DNA of 64,000 bases from JADLCX01 sp964630785. GTDB taxonomy: Bacteria; Planctomycetota; Phycisphaerae; Phycisphaerales; UBA1924. Shown here in pieces: positions 48,650 to 57,350 of this stretch. The position numbers and the translations under genes are program-made. The notes beneath the pieces are model-generated. The model made no database searches, was not told the DNA's origin, and worked only from the letters and a program-made list of their open reading frames with translations. Every line of letters starts with the position of its first letter. The first letter of the stretch is position 1. Location: assembly GCA_964630785.1 (NCBI GenBank), contig CAZVZG010000014.1, positions 1-64,000 of the forward strand. Reading direction: 5' to 3'.

Positions 48650-50631
48650 GGAATGCGCCCGTCGCCTGTCGGGAGCCAGTCGAAGATCGTAATGTCCACG
48701 TGCTTGCCGTTGGAGTAGTTGAGGCCCTCGACGCGGGTTCGCTGGGTCGGGCTCTTGTCAGCCAGGATCGCGGCGGCCGCGGAGTCGGTGGGGACGGCGA
48801 TCCATATGTCGTGCGGGGTTGGGAGCGACAGTTGCAGGGCATCGTCCGCCGAGGTCGAGGTCGGCGGCCGGCCTCGCCGCAGGAACACCAGGCTGTCCTC
48901 GGTGAAGCCGGTGGCGTTCCAGCTGCCGTGTCCGCCGCGAGACAGGCTCGTCGGAGCTCGCAGCGTCGCGGTGATCCGCGGGCTGATCCAGAAGCGCTCG
49001 GCCCGCGGCAGAATCAACTGAAGGAACGTCGCGCCCCAGATCACGATCGCCACAAGCGAGAGTGCCTGGGTCCGGAGGAAGCGGCCGCGAACCAGCGAGC
49101 GACCCACGACAGCCAGCAGAATCGCGAGCAGCACACCCGGCAGCGCATACGGCGCGATCGCGGCCGTCACAGAGCCCGATCGATTGACCCTCCCCGCGAT
49201 GACCACAAGCAGCGAGAGCCCGAGCGTGGCCGCGACGCCGACGATCCACCAGATGACAAAGCCGATGCGCGAGCCCGGGTCGCGCAGGCCCTTGAGCACG
49301 CCGCGATCGGCCGCGAAGACCACCCGGGCCGAGATCAGCGCGATCGCGGGATAGAGCGGCATCGTGTAGTGCGGCAGTTTGGTCGAGGCCAGCTCAAAGA
49401 CGAGCCAGGAGGGGACGATCCAGCAGAGGAGGAAACGGGAGGGCGGGTCGAAGTCGGGTGATCGCAGGCGAGAGAAAAACTGCCGGAGACGAGCGGCACG
49501 GGTTGTCGCATCAGCGGACGGGCGATTGGGGAACGCCCTTCGGAACGCCCGGGCAATCCCCAGCCCCGTCAGGAGCGACCCCGGCCAGAACAGCACGGTG
49601 AGCAGCACCAGGTGATAGCCCGGCGGGCCCCAGTGGCCCTCCTTGGCGCCCGCGCTGCGGCCGAGCGTCTCGTCGTAGACCACCCGCAGGTAGATCGACC
49701 AACCGCTTTCGCCCCGCGTGAGGGCAAGTCCGCTGCGTTCGAGCTCGTCGCGAAACTCGCTCGTCGGATGGCCGAGCCGGTGAGTAAGGACGATCAGCCA
49801 CGGCGCTACCACCATCGCGACGATCGTCACGCCGAGCAGCGGGCGCAGTTGGCGCACCCACCGCCAGCGGTGCGTTGTCGCGCAGAGTGAGAGCACGGTG
49901 AGGCCGGCGATCATCGGGGTGATCGGTCCCTTGGTCATGACGCCGGCCGCGAGGGCGAACCAGAACACGGACGGGGCGAGCCATGACGGCGAACGTTCTT
50001 CGGGTCGTCGCATCGCGCGGCGCCACACGACGAAGATCGCGCCCTGGGTCACGACGGTGCATAGCAAAAGCAACTGATCTGCGCGTGCCTGGTGCGCGTC
50101 CCACACGACCATCGGGCACACGGCAAGCATGGCCGCGCCCAGCCACGCGGCCCGCGGATCGAACATCCTGCGGCCGATCCGCCATGTGACCAGCACCGAG
50201 CCGATCGCCGCGAGCACCGACGGCAATCGGAACACCCATATGTTCCCGTTGGTGTACCGCCCGGGCTCGTCTCCGAACACGGCGACGCTCGCGCACTGGC
50301 ACCAATAGATAAGCGGCGGCTTGTTCAGCCGCGGCTTGCTCTGCACGCAGGGGACGACCCAATCGCCGGACTCGTGCATCTGGCGGCTGGCTTGGGCAAA
50401 CCTCGACTCGTCGCGATCGACCGGCGGGATGGCCCACAGTCCCGGCAGATACACTGACAAGCACAGGATGACCAGCCCGACTCCCCCCCACCCCCCCACC
50501 CCCCCCCACCAGCCCCCCCACTTCCCCGACCCCCACGTAGCGGATCGACGCGGCGAGGCCTCACCAGCCACGCCGTCGCGTGCGGATGCTGCCGGCGGAT
50601 CGGGGGTGAACAGGTCCGGTGCGTCGGACAT
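48646..50631 (-). CDS. ArnT-like glycosyltransferase (GT39 family)
   Basis: A 661-residue protein with about 12 membrane segments. The first luminal loop has the GT39/GT83 catalytic-type motif VDRDESRFAQASRQM (D72-E75), then PCVQSKPRLNKPPLIYW, both typical of polyisoprenyl-phosphate-dependent transferases such as ArnT and PMT. It would transfer a sugar from a lipid carrier to a lipid or protein on the periplasmic side. The first ~50 residues are Gly/Trp-rich (WGGWWGGVGGWGG) and are encoded by the C tract at 50482-50519, so the true start may lie later. Its 3' end is coupled to truB. Confidence 0.85.
   Translation of the reverse strand: MSDAPDLFTPDPPAASARDGVAGEASPRRSATWGSGKWGGWWGGVGGWGGVGLVILCLSVYLPGLWAIPPVDRDESRFAQASRQMHESGDWVVPCVQSKPRLNKPPLIYWCQCASVAVFGDEPGRYTNGNIWVFRLPSVLAAIGSVLVTWRIGRRMFDPRAAWLGAAMLAVCPMVVWDAHQARADQLLLLCTVVTQGAIFVVWRRAMRRPEERSPSWLAPSVFWFALAAGVMTKGPITPMIAGLTVLSLCATTHRWRWVRQLRPLLGVTIVAMVVAPWLIVLTHRLGHPTSEFRDELERSGLALTRGESGWSIYLRVVYDETLGRSAGAKEGHWGPPGYHLVLLTVLFWPGSLLTGLGIARAFRRAFPNRPSADATTRAARLRQFFSRLRSPDFDPPSRFLLCWIVPSWLVFELASTKLPHYTMPLYPAIALISARVVFAADRGVLKGLRDPGSRIGFVIWWIVGVAATLGLSLLVVIAGRVNRSGSVTAAIAPYALPGVLLAILLAVVGRSLVRGRFLRTQALSLVAIVIWGATFLQLILPRAERFWISPRITATLRAPTSLSRGGHGSWNATGFTEDSLVFLRRGRPPTSTSADDALQLSLPTPHDIWIAVPTDSAAAAILADKSPTQRTRVEGLNYSNGKHVDITIFDWLPTGDGRIP
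50482..50519. repeat. C-tract repeat (C7-A-C7-A pattern) in GT39 5' end
   Basis: Repeated blocks of six to eight C separated by A or AG. They encode the Gly/Trp-rich N-terminus of the GT39 protein on the minus strand. Similar tracts in the window are intergenic. Confidence 0.85.
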
Positions 50632-50725
50632 GGGCGACGACTATAACCGCGACGGGCGCCGGGCCGCCGCGGGTGGCGGGGCATCGGCGGGCGTCGCTTG
50701 CGCCCGCGTCAAACTCCCGGGGCCC

Positions 50726-51463
50726 ATGAACGGCTGGCTCTGGCCGCTGATCGTCGGCATCTTCGGATTCCTGTTTGTCCAGCCCTATGACCTCCGGCTG
50801 TTCCAGGCGCTCAGTCGCTGGGGCCAACTGCTGGGGGGCGACGTTCATCGCGAGTGGTTTGCGTGGCAGCAGTACGGCCAGGGGTTGGCCATCGTCGTCA
50901 CCGCCTTGCTCGTTTGGATGCTCGATCCGGCCCGTCGCCGCCGGCTGCTGGACCTGGGCTTGGCCGTCGCGGTGGCGCAAGTCATGTCTTCGGCGGGCAA
51001 AGTGCTCGTCGGTCGCCCCCGACCACGACCGGACTTCATGGACCCACAGAGTTTCCCAGGGCCGTGGGGCCTGTACCCGATCCGGGTTGACGGGCATTGG
51101 AAACTGGTGCACGCCTGGGACCGCGCGGCGGGGGCCAACGCCGACCTGTGGTCGATGCCTTCCAGCCACACGCTCTTCGCATTCATGCTCAGCGCGTTTC
51201 TCGCGGCCGTCTACCCCCGCGCCCGCGGGCTGTGGTGGGTGCTGGCCGCGATGGTGGCCGCGGGGCGAGTGGTGTTCGGCGCGCACTGGCCGACCGACGT
51301 GATCGTGGGCGCGGCCGCGGGCTACGCGATCGGCACCACCGTCACGCGGCGCGGCCTGGGCGTGAGGTTGCTGGACTGGTTATGGATTCGCTGGGTGGAC
51401 CGCAACGCCCGTCCGGCATGGGGGCGCAGGGTGGGTCCGGGGAGCGAACGGCGCGGCGATTGA
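50726..51463 (+). CDS. PAP2-family membrane phosphatase
   Basis: A 245-residue membrane protein with the three lipid-phosphatase motifs: KVLVGRPRP (K-x6-R-P), PSSHT, and R-x5-H-x3-D (GRVVFGAHWPTDVIVG). There are about five membrane helices. The family dephosphorylates lipid phosphates such as undecaprenyl pyrophosphate or phosphatidic acid. An insert of ~40 residues between motifs 1 and 2 (DFMDPQSFPGPWGLYPIRVDG) is longer than usual. It is divergent from the GT39 gene, whose polyprenyl-linked substrate makes recycling of the carrier a plausible link. A further in-frame ATG at 50630 overlaps the GT39 start and adds a hydrophilic stretch, so the ATG at 50726 is preferred. Confidence 0.88.
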   Translation: MNGWLWPLIVGIFGFLFVQPYDLRLFQALSRWGQLLGGDVHREWFAWQQYGQGLAIVVTALLVWMLDPARRRRLLDLGLAVAVAQVMSSAGKVLVGRPRPRPDFMDPQSFPGPWGLYPIRVDGHWKLVHAWDRAAGANADLWSMPSSHTLFAFMLSAFLAAVYPRARGLWWVLAAMVAAGRVVFGAHWPTDVIVGAAAGYAIGTTVTRRGLGVRLLDWLWIRWVDRNARPAWGRRVGPGSERRGD

Positions 51464-51531
51464 GAAACAAAGGGCGGATCGGGGCCGGCGATGAGCCGCC
51501 CGGATACACTCCCGGCCACGATTCCCAGCCT

Positions 51532-51620
51532 GGAGAGGTGTCCGAGAGGCTGAAGGAACGCGACTGGAAATCGCGTAGGCGGCGCAAGCTGTCTCGAGGG
51601 TTCGAATCCCTCCCTCTCCG
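51532..51620 (+). tRNA. tRNA-Ser (anticodon GGA)
   Basis: An 89-base class II tRNA. The 7-bp acceptor stem pairs GGAGAGG (51532-51538) with CCTCTCC (51613-51619), discriminator G at 51620. The anticodon arm is CGCGA-CTGGAAA-TCGCG with anticodon GGA, followed by a long variable arm (GGCGGCGCAAGCTGTC). The T-arm is GAGGG-TTCGAAT-CCCTC. CCA is not encoded. An intrinsic terminator follows. Confidence 0.97.
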
Positions 51621-51630
51621 CTTTCCCAAG

Positions 51631-51657
51631 CCCCTGCTCCGGCGGGGGTTTGTTGTT
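51631..51657 (+). terminator. Terminator after tRNA-Ser
   Basis: Stem CCCCTGC (51631-51637) with GCGGGGG (51642-51648) including one G-T wobble, loop TCCG, then TTTGTTGTTT. Confidence 0.8.
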
Positions 51658-51727
51658 TCTGGGGTTTTAGTGCTTTCAGACTTCGGCCGACCTTCGAAGT
51701 TCTCCCCGTTCCAGTCGAGTCAGGCAC

Positions 51728-52603
51728 ATGCGCATCGGTGTGATCGGGATCGATTCCTCTCACGTGGCCGCGTTCGCCGGCCGGATCAACTCGCTTCACC
51801 GGGCCGGGAAGACGCCCTGTCGCGTGACGGGCCATTGGCATCCGCAAGACATCGATGTCACACCCGAACTTCGTGCGGCGGCGGCAGCGAACGCAGGATC
51901 GGCGGCGGACAACGTCGAACGTCTGTTGGACAGTGTGGACGGGGTGATGGTGCTGGATGTTGATGGAGCCCGTCACGCGGGCTCGGCCATCGCGGCCCTC
52001 GATCGCGGCCTGCCGGTGTTCATAGACAAGCCGATGACTTGTTCACTCGTCGAGGCCAAACGGGTGTTAGAGGCCGTCAGGCGGCTCGGGGGACGGTGTT
52101 TTTCGGCCTCTTGCCTGCGGTTCGCGGCCGGAGTCGCCGATGTTCCTCACGACCGGCTGGGCCAGATCGTTGCGGTGGATGCGTTCGGCAACGACCAGCC
52201 GCGAGAACCGATGACCGGCCTCTGGTACTACGGCTGTCACACCGTGGAGATGGTGGCCGCGATCATGGGAACGGGGGTCCGCCGCGTTCGCGCTCGCGAC
52301 CTCAGTGATCGAACGGTCACCGACCTCGAATTCTTCGACGGACGGACGGCGCGCCTCCGATTCGAGCGTGCCGGGCACGGCACGTTCGGAGCCACGGTGC
52401 ACGGATCCCGCGCCGTGCACCAGTTCCAAGACAACCTCGCCGGGGCGTACGACCGGCTGGTCGGGGCGGTGTTGCAGTTCTTCGAGGGCGGTCCTGCGCC
52501 GGTCGAACTCCGGGACACGGCGGAACACGTGGCCGTCATCGAGGCGATCCACCGTTCAATCGGAACCGATGGCACGAGCGTGCAAGTCGGTCCAGTTTCT
52601 TGA
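51728..52603 (+). CDS. Gfo/Idh/MocA-like oxidoreductase (short form)
   Basis: A 291-residue protein without a signal. The N-terminus MRIGVIGIDSSHVAAFAGRIN has an altered dinucleotide motif (GIDSSH in place of GxGxxG). The EKP block reads IDKPMTC, and the substrate-domain block is GLWYYGCHTVEMVAAIMGTG with His kept. It is ~70-90 residues shorter than usual because the C-terminal sheet is trimmed. NAD(P) binding is less sure than for the others. It stands alone about 107 bases after the tRNA-Ser gene and 257 bases before the 662-residue exported protein. Confidence 0.82.
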   Translation: MRIGVIGIDSSHVAAFAGRINSLHRAGKTPCRVTGHWHPQDIDVTPELRAAAAANAGSAADNVERLLDSVDGVMVLDVDGARHAGSAIAALDRGLPVFIDKPMTCSLVEAKRVLEAVRRLGGRCFSASCLRFAAGVADVPHDRLGQIVAVDAFGNDQPREPMTGLWYYGCHTVEMVAAIMGTGVRRVRARDLSDRTVTDLEFFDGRTARLRFERAGHGTFGATVHGSRAVHQFQDNLAGAYDRLVGAVLQFFEGGPAPVELRDTAEHVAVIEAIHRSIGTDGTSVQVGPVS

Positions 52604-52721
52604 TTTTCAACGACTCTTCCGTATTGATCGGCGGCTGGGTTGAGCCGTCGACCCCGCAAACTGGGCAGGCCGTGCCCGCCGTTTCAGGATGTCTGTACAA
52701 GCTGGCTCGCCCAGAATGGAC

Positions 52722-52749
52722 TTGTATCGAACATGTCCGATTGTATACT
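52722..52749 (+). promoter_or_regulatory. Candidate promoter of the 662-residue exported protein
   Basis: TTGTAT (52722-52727), 16-base spacer, TATACT (52744-52749), giving a leader of about 105 bases before the ATG at 52861. Confidence 0.5.
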
Positions 52750-52860
52750 GGACGAGTCGGTCCCACCGCCAAGCCGCTCTCCGGGGGGGAGGAGCGGTCG
52801 CGACGGTGGCCGGAATCGTTCGGTGCGTTGGTCCGGTCGGACAAATCCAAAGGGGACACC

Positions 52861-54849
52861 ATGAAAGGGCTCTGTACGCTGGCAGTCGCGTTTGCTGTGG
52901 GAATGGTCGCGGCCGCGAGGGCGGACGTGACGACTGTCCCCCTGAATGACACCAACTGCTCCGATAACTTTCTCTACAACAACGGTCCGGGTCAGAACTT
53001 CGCCGGCAGCCAGCTCTACTACTACGACCAGCGGGGCACGCAGCTCGACCAGGCACGCCCGCTGATCAAGTTCCAACTCCCGACCCTGCCCAGCGGCGCG
53101 GTGGTTCAGCACGCCGACCTTGGGCTGTGGGTCGTCGACTACACGTTCATCGATGCGGCCAACGGAAACGCGCTCGTGCCGTGGCCGTTCTCGCTGCACC
53201 GGATGCTGGTGGACTGGACCGAGGGCGGTTCCAACTGGAGTGAACGGTCCGCCGGTGCTCCGTGGGGGTCGCCCGGCATGGCTCCGGGCACCGACTATGA
53301 ATCCTCTGCGGCCGCGACGACGGTGATCGACTCGAGCAGCACGACCTCGGGCCAGTACAAAACGTGGGACATCACCGCGCTCTATCAGGCGTGGTCCAAC
53401 GGCACGGCGCCGAACTTCGGCGTGTGTGTCCTCGGACCGATCGGCAATCCGGCCCTGACCGGACCATCGGGGGACACGACCGACGGCGTGTTCCGCGCCG
53501 CCAACAGCGAATGGGAGAACGACGACGTCCGACCGCGACTGATCATCACGTACACGCTCCCGGGCAACGCCGCGTGCTGCTTCGCGGACGGCACCTGTCA
53601 GGACCTTTCGTCGGCGGACTGCACCACGGCGGGCGGAACAGCCCAATTGCCGGGCACGGTGTGCTCGCCGAACCCGTGCCCGCAACCGACGGGCGCTTGC
53701 TGCAACGGCACCTCCTGCACGATCGACACGGCCGGCGGGTGCGCCGCCTCGGGCGGCGTCGCCCAGGCCGCGGGCTCGGCTTGCCTGCCCAACCCTTGCA
53801 ACACGGTGCTCACGGTCCCGCTGAACGAATCCGTGTGCGCCGACAACTTCCTCTACAACAACGGTCCGGGCCAGAACTTCGCCGGCAGTCAGCTCTATTA
53901 CTACGACGAGCGGGGCACACAGCTCGACCGTGCTCGCCCGCTGATCAAGTTCTCGCTTCCCATGCTGCCCGACTGCGCCGAGGTGCAGAGCGTGCAGCTC
54001 GGACTGTGGGTGATCGACTACACGTTCATCGACGCCGCCAACGGGAACGCCATCGTCCCGTGGCCGTTCACACTGCACCGGATGCTTGTGGATTGGGATG
54101 AGGGCACTTCCAACTGGAGCGAGCGGTCCGCCGGCAATCCGTGGGGAGCGCCGGGCATGGTTCCGGGCACCGACTACGAATCCTCGTCGGCGGCGTCGAC
54201 CGTGATCGACTCGAACAGCACCAGCACAGGCCAGTACAAGACGTGGGACATCACGCCTCTCTACCTTGCCTGGGCCGGCGGCACCGCGCCCAACTACGGT
54301 GTGTGCATCCTCGGCCCGGACGGTAACCCGAGCCTGACTGGGCCGTCGGGCGACACCACCGACGGAGTGTTCCGCGCCGCCAACAGCGAGTGGCAGGACG
54401 ACAACGTCCGCCCGCGGCTGATCATCACGTACACCGTTGGTTGCGTGGCGTGCTGTTTCGGCGACGGCTCCTGCCAGAGCCTGACGCCGGGCGCGTGCGC
54501 GGGGTCGGGCGGAACGGCTCAACCCGCGGGCTCGACCTGTAGCCCGAACGCCTGCCCCGTCGTCACGGGCGCCTGCTGTAACGGTACGATCTGCGGCGTG
54601 ACGACGCCCGCCGCGTGCGCCGGATCGTTCAAGGGCGGCGGCACCGTGTGCGAGTTCGCCGGAAACCCGGTGACCTGCTGCCGGGCCAACTTCAACCACG
54701 TGGGCGGGGTGACGGTGCAGGACATCTTCGATTTTCTCGGCGCGTACTTCGGCAACCTGCCCGCGGCGGATATCAACGCGAGCGGCGGCGTCACCGTACA
54801 GGACATCTTCGATTTCCTGTCGCTCTACTTCGCCGGATGCCCCGGCTGA
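52861..54849 (+). CDS. Exported protein: duplicated DNRLRE-type domain, Cys-rich spacers, dockerin-like tail
   Basis: A 662-residue protein. The signal peptide is MKGLCTLAVAFAVGMVAAARA. Two nearly identical modules (about 24-232 and 316-525) carry DNFLYNNGPGQNFAGSQLYYYD, RPLIKF, a YTFIDAANGNA block, LHRMLVDW-EG-SNWSERSAG, QYKTWDIT and VRPRLIITYT, which fit DNRLRE-type beta-sandwich adhesion domains. Each is followed by a Cys-rich segment with repeats of ACCF-DG-C and C-PN-C. The last ~50 residues hold two VQDIFDFL-x-x-YF repeats joined by DINASGG, the dockerin-like tail also found on the sugar dehydrogenase at 13472. AAGGGG lies seven bases before the ATG. It is likely surface-attached, with a structural or binding role. 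Confidence 0.85.
   Translation: MKGLCTLAVAFAVGMVAAARADVTTVPLNDTNCSDNFLYNNGPGQNFAGSQLYYYDQRGTQLDQARPLIKFQLPTLPSGAVVQHADLGLWVVDYTFIDAANGNALVPWPFSLHRMLVDWTEGGSNWSERSAGAPWGSPGMAPGTDYESSAAATTVIDSSSTTSGQYKTWDITALYQAWSNGTAPNFGVCVLGPIGNPALTGPSGDTTDGVFRAANSEWENDDVRPRLIITYTLPGNAACCFADGTCQDLSSADCTTAGGTAQLPGTVCSPNPCPQPTGACCNGTSCTIDTAGGCAASGGVAQAAGSACLPNPCNTVLTVPLNESVCADNFLYNNGPGQNFAGSQLYYYDERGTQLDRARPLIKFSLPMLPDCAEVQSVQLGLWVIDYTFIDAANGNAIVPWPFTLHRMLVDWDEGTSNWSERSAGNPWGAPGMVPGTDYESSSAASTVIDSNSTSTGQYKTWDITPLYLAWAGGTAPNYGVCILGPDGNPSLTGPSGDTTDGVFRAANSEWQDDNVRPRLIITYTVGCVACCFGDGSCQSLTPGACAGSGGTAQPAGSTCSPNACPVVTGACCNGTICGVTTPAACAGSFKGGGTVCEFAGNPVTCCRANFNHVGGVTVQDIFDFLGAYFGNLPAADINASGGVTVQDIFDFLSLYFAGCPG
52930..53556 (+). 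repeat. Copy 1 of an 879-bp-period internal repeat
   Basis: First copy of a ~627-bp coding repeat. Its partner (53809-54435) is offset by exactly 879 bases with no indel along the aligned length. Most differences are synonymous or conservative. Confidence 0.9.
53809..54435 (+). repeat. Copy 2 of the 879-bp-period internal repeat
   Basis: Second copy, same frame. Checked landmarks: CTGAA at 52942 and 53821, AACGGTCCGG at 52981 and 53860, and CTGATCATCACG at 53539 and 54418, all 879 apart. Confidence 0.9.
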
Positions 54850-54938
54850 GAGGCGGATCGGTCGGCCGCACGCCAGAGCGGGACCGCGTGGAAGCATGGC
54901 CCCGCTTGTTCGATGACCCGCCCCGCTGGGGGGGAGGG

Positions 54939-54963
54939 AGGGGGCGCTGAGGAGACGCCCCCT
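54939..54963 (+). terminator. Hairpin in the gap before the GNAT gene
   Basis: An 8-bp stem, AGGGGGCG (54939-54946) with CGCCCCCT (54956-54963), loop of nine. It sits between G-rich runs 90 bases after the 662-residue protein gene. There is no U tract, so termination is uncertain. Confidence 0.4.
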
Positions 54964-54998
54964 CGGGGTGGAGGGGGGGAGGGGGCCAGAGGACGCGG

Positions 54999-56162
54999 AT
55001 GGGCAGCAGCATCGATGAGGTCGTCAGGCTCGGCATCGGCGACTACGAAGAGGCGATCGCCCACCTGAGTCTGGTGTTCGGCGAGGCGGATTTCGCCGCG
55101 CTCGTGCCTTCGTTGTATCGACCGACCGAGCCGCACATGGGCCGGAACCTCGCCGTTCGCCGCGACGGGCGGATCGCCGCGATCGTCGGCCTGTTTCCCA
55201 TCGATTGGATCATCGGCGGCACGCACCTCCGCCTGGCGGGAATCGGCGGCGTCAGCGTTCACCCGGATCACCGCGGGAACGGGCTCATGCGGCTGCTGAT
55301 GGATGCCGCGATGCGCGAGGTCTCGCGCGGCGGCTACCACGCGGCGTGCCTGGGGGGCAACCGTCGGCGCTATGGCCATTGGGGCTTTGAAAAGGCCGGT
55401 GTCGAAGCAAGCATCCTCGTGACCGGCAACAGCCTTGCCCACACGCCGCCGGCCCCGGGCACGGAGACCGGCTTTTGCGTGGAAGAAGCCCGAGCGAGCG
55501 ATCACCCGGGCATGATGTCGCTGTACGAGCGGCTGCCCATCCGCTGCGTTCGTAGCGCGGAGGACTTCCCGCGACATCTCCGGAACTGGCGCCGCGTGCC
55601 GGTGGTAGCGAGGGATTACCAAGGCCGAGTCGCGGCGTACGCCTGCGTCGATGCCAAGAACCGGGATCTCGTGGATTGCTGCGCCCGCACCCCCGCGGCT
55701 CTCGAGGCCATCGTGCGCCGACTGGTCGAGAACGGCGGCTCGGGCGTTCGGCTCACGATGCCCCTGATCCACACGGGCGTGATCGGCCGGATGCTCGACC
55801 TCGCGGACGACGTCTCCCTGATCGAGGCGAGCAACTGGCGGATCTACGACTGGCCCGCGGTGGTGGGGGCGCTGCTGACCATCGCCCACGAGTCGAGCCC
55901 TCTGAGCACGGGGGTCTGCATCGTGCGGGTGATCGACGACGCCGACGGAGAGCCATCGGGCGTGGAGCGTGTGCTGCGGATCGCCGTTGATCCCGAGCCG
56001 CGTTGCGTCGAGACCGACGACCCGCCGGAGGTCACGCTGACCGCTTCACAGGCGGTGCGGATGTTCGCTGGCCCGCTGCCGGCGGCGCTGCCGCGGGCGG
56101 CATGCCCGCTGGCGCAGTGGCGGCCGCTGCCGCTGATGATCCCGATGCAGGACAGGATCTGA
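54999..56162 (+). CDS. GNAT N-acetyltransferase (Eis-like layout)
   Basis: A 387-residue protein. The N-terminal GNAT fold (about 1-140) has the acetyl-CoA strand IGGVSVHPDHRGNGLMRLLMDAAMREV with the Q/R-x-x-G-x-G/A-type loop RGNG, followed by AACLGGNRRRYGHWGFEKAG. A second GNAT-like part (about 145-290) and a C-terminal sterol-carrier-like region make the length match Eis-type double-GNAT enzymes. It would acetylate amines of unknown identity. AGAGGA lies seven bases before the ATG. The upstream gap holds G-rich runs. It is convergent with the Gfo/Idh gene at 56171, 8 bases away. Confidence 0.85.
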   Translation: MGSSIDEVVRLGIGDYEEAIAHLSLVFGEADFAALVPSLYRPTEPHMGRNLAVRRDGRIAAIVGLFPIDWIIGGTHLRLAGIGGVSVHPDHRGNGLMRLLMDAAMREVSRGGYHAACLGGNRRRYGHWGFEKAGVEASILVTGNSLAHTPPAPGTETGFCVEEARASDHPGMMSLYERLPIRCVRSAEDFPRHLRNWRRVPVVARDYQGRVAAYACVDAKNRDLVDCCARTPAALEAIVRRLVENGGSGVRLTMPLIHTGVIGRMLDLADDVSLIEASNWRIYDWPAVVGALLTIAHESSPLSTGVCIVRVIDDADGEPSGVERVLRIAVDPEPRCVETDDPPEVTLTASQAVRMFAGPLPAALPRAACPLAQWRPLPLMIPMQDRI

Positions 56163-56170
56163 TTCCGGAG

Positions 56171-57325
56171 TCATCGGTTGATCGACGCCCGCGCCCAGAG
56201 CGGGCTGAGGTCGACGACGCGGCGTTCGTCCAGCGCGGCGTCGATCCCGTAGCAGGTGATCGCCGAATCCAGAGCCTGATCGATGCCCGTGAGCGGGGGT
56301 TTGCCCCGGGTGATCCACGCCGCGACTGATTCAATGAGCGCCAGGTCGGCGCCGAAGTGGGTCTCGATGGAGGCGGAAGAGCGGTACACCTGCCGCGGGA
56401 GTTCCCAGCCGAGGCGCTGGAGCTCGACGGTGCCGGTGTTGAGATCGGCGCGGATCGCCCCCTCCAACCCCAGGAGCAGGAGCCGCCGTTCGGGGATTGC
56501 GGCGACGCAGTTGGTGTGGAACGACGCCCGCACGCCGTTGTCAAACTCCAGGATGGCGACCTGATGATCGACGATGTCCTTGTCGGAGGTGAACGGGTTG
56601 TGCGAGGATTGGGGCCACGCCTGAAACGCGGGTCGATGCTCGGGGTCGAGCGAGCGGCCGATCTTGTCGGCGATGCGCTGGTTCTCCGGAAGGAAATAGC
56701 GAAGCCCCCCGAAACTCGCGGCGTAGCGCGCACGGCTTCCCACCATCCAGTTGACGATGTCGATGTCGTGGCAGCACTTCTCCAGCATGTGGGTGCCGGC
56801 GGTCTCGCGGTGGCGGCGCCAGTCCTGGTGGATGAAGCCGCCGTGGTTGAAGCCCAGGGTCTCGTTGAACTCAACGCTGATGATCTGGCCGATCTGCCCA
56901 TCGTCGAGGAGCGTTCGGATGCGCGAATAGAGCGGCGCGTACCGCAGCACGAGCCCGAAGAAGAACGATCGGCCCGTGTGTTCCACCGTTTCACGGATAG
57001 CCAGACAATCGTCCAAGTTGGTGGCCAGCGGCTTCTCGCAGAAGACGTGCCTGCCGGCCTTCATCGCGGCGCAGGCGTGCTCGCGGTGCAGGCGGTTGGG
57101 CGACCCGACGAACACCTGGGCGATCTCGCGGTCGCGCAGCAGGTCCTCGACCGTGGCACACGCACGCACGCCGTGGGCGAGGCGCCGAGCGGCGTTCACG
57201 GAGTCCGGGTTGGGATCGCAGACCGCCCGGACCTCGATGGCCGGCTCGACGTGCCGCAGGTGCGTCAGCAGCGTGGCCAGGCGGTGACCGTAACCGATGA
57301 CCCCGATAGGAAACGACGTGGACAT
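56171..57325 (-). CDS. Gfo/Idh/MocA oxidoreductase (cytoplasmic)
   Basis: A 384-residue protein with no export signal. Dinucleotide motif IGVIGYGHRLATLL (about 7-20), catalytic block CEKPLATN near 96, substrate helix GTHMLEKCCHDIDIVNWMVG with the His/Asp pair. It has all expected catalytic residues. It lies 25 bases before the HEAT-repeat gene's 3' end and reads the same way, so it may be the last gene of the ABC/HEAT operon or an independent unit. The substrate is unknown. Confidence 0.9.
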   Translation of the reverse strand: MSTSFPIGVIGYGHRLATLLTHLRHVEPAIEVRAVCDPNPDSVNAARRLAHGVRACATVEDLLRDREIAQVFVGSPNRLHREHACAAMKAGRHVFCEKPLATNLDDCLAIRETVEHTGRSFFFGLVLRYAPLYSRIRTLLDDGQIGQIISVEFNETLGFNHGGFIHQDWRRHRETAGTHMLEKCCHDIDIVNWMVGSRARYAASFGGLRYFLPENQRIADKIGRSLDPEHRPAFQAWPQSSHNPFTSDKDIVDHQVAILEFDNGVRASFHTNCVAAIPERRLLLLGLEGAIRADLNTGTVELQRLGWELPRQVYRSSASIETHFGADLALIESVAAWITRGKPPLTGIDQALDSAITCYGIDAALDERRVVDLSPLWARASINR

Positions 57326-57350
57326 TCAAACTCCGGAGGCTTGAGGCGGA

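Noticed and set aside
51532..51728. tRNA-Ser as an integration (att) site
   Set aside because: No integrase, no direct repeat of the tRNA 3' end and no base-composition change next to it.
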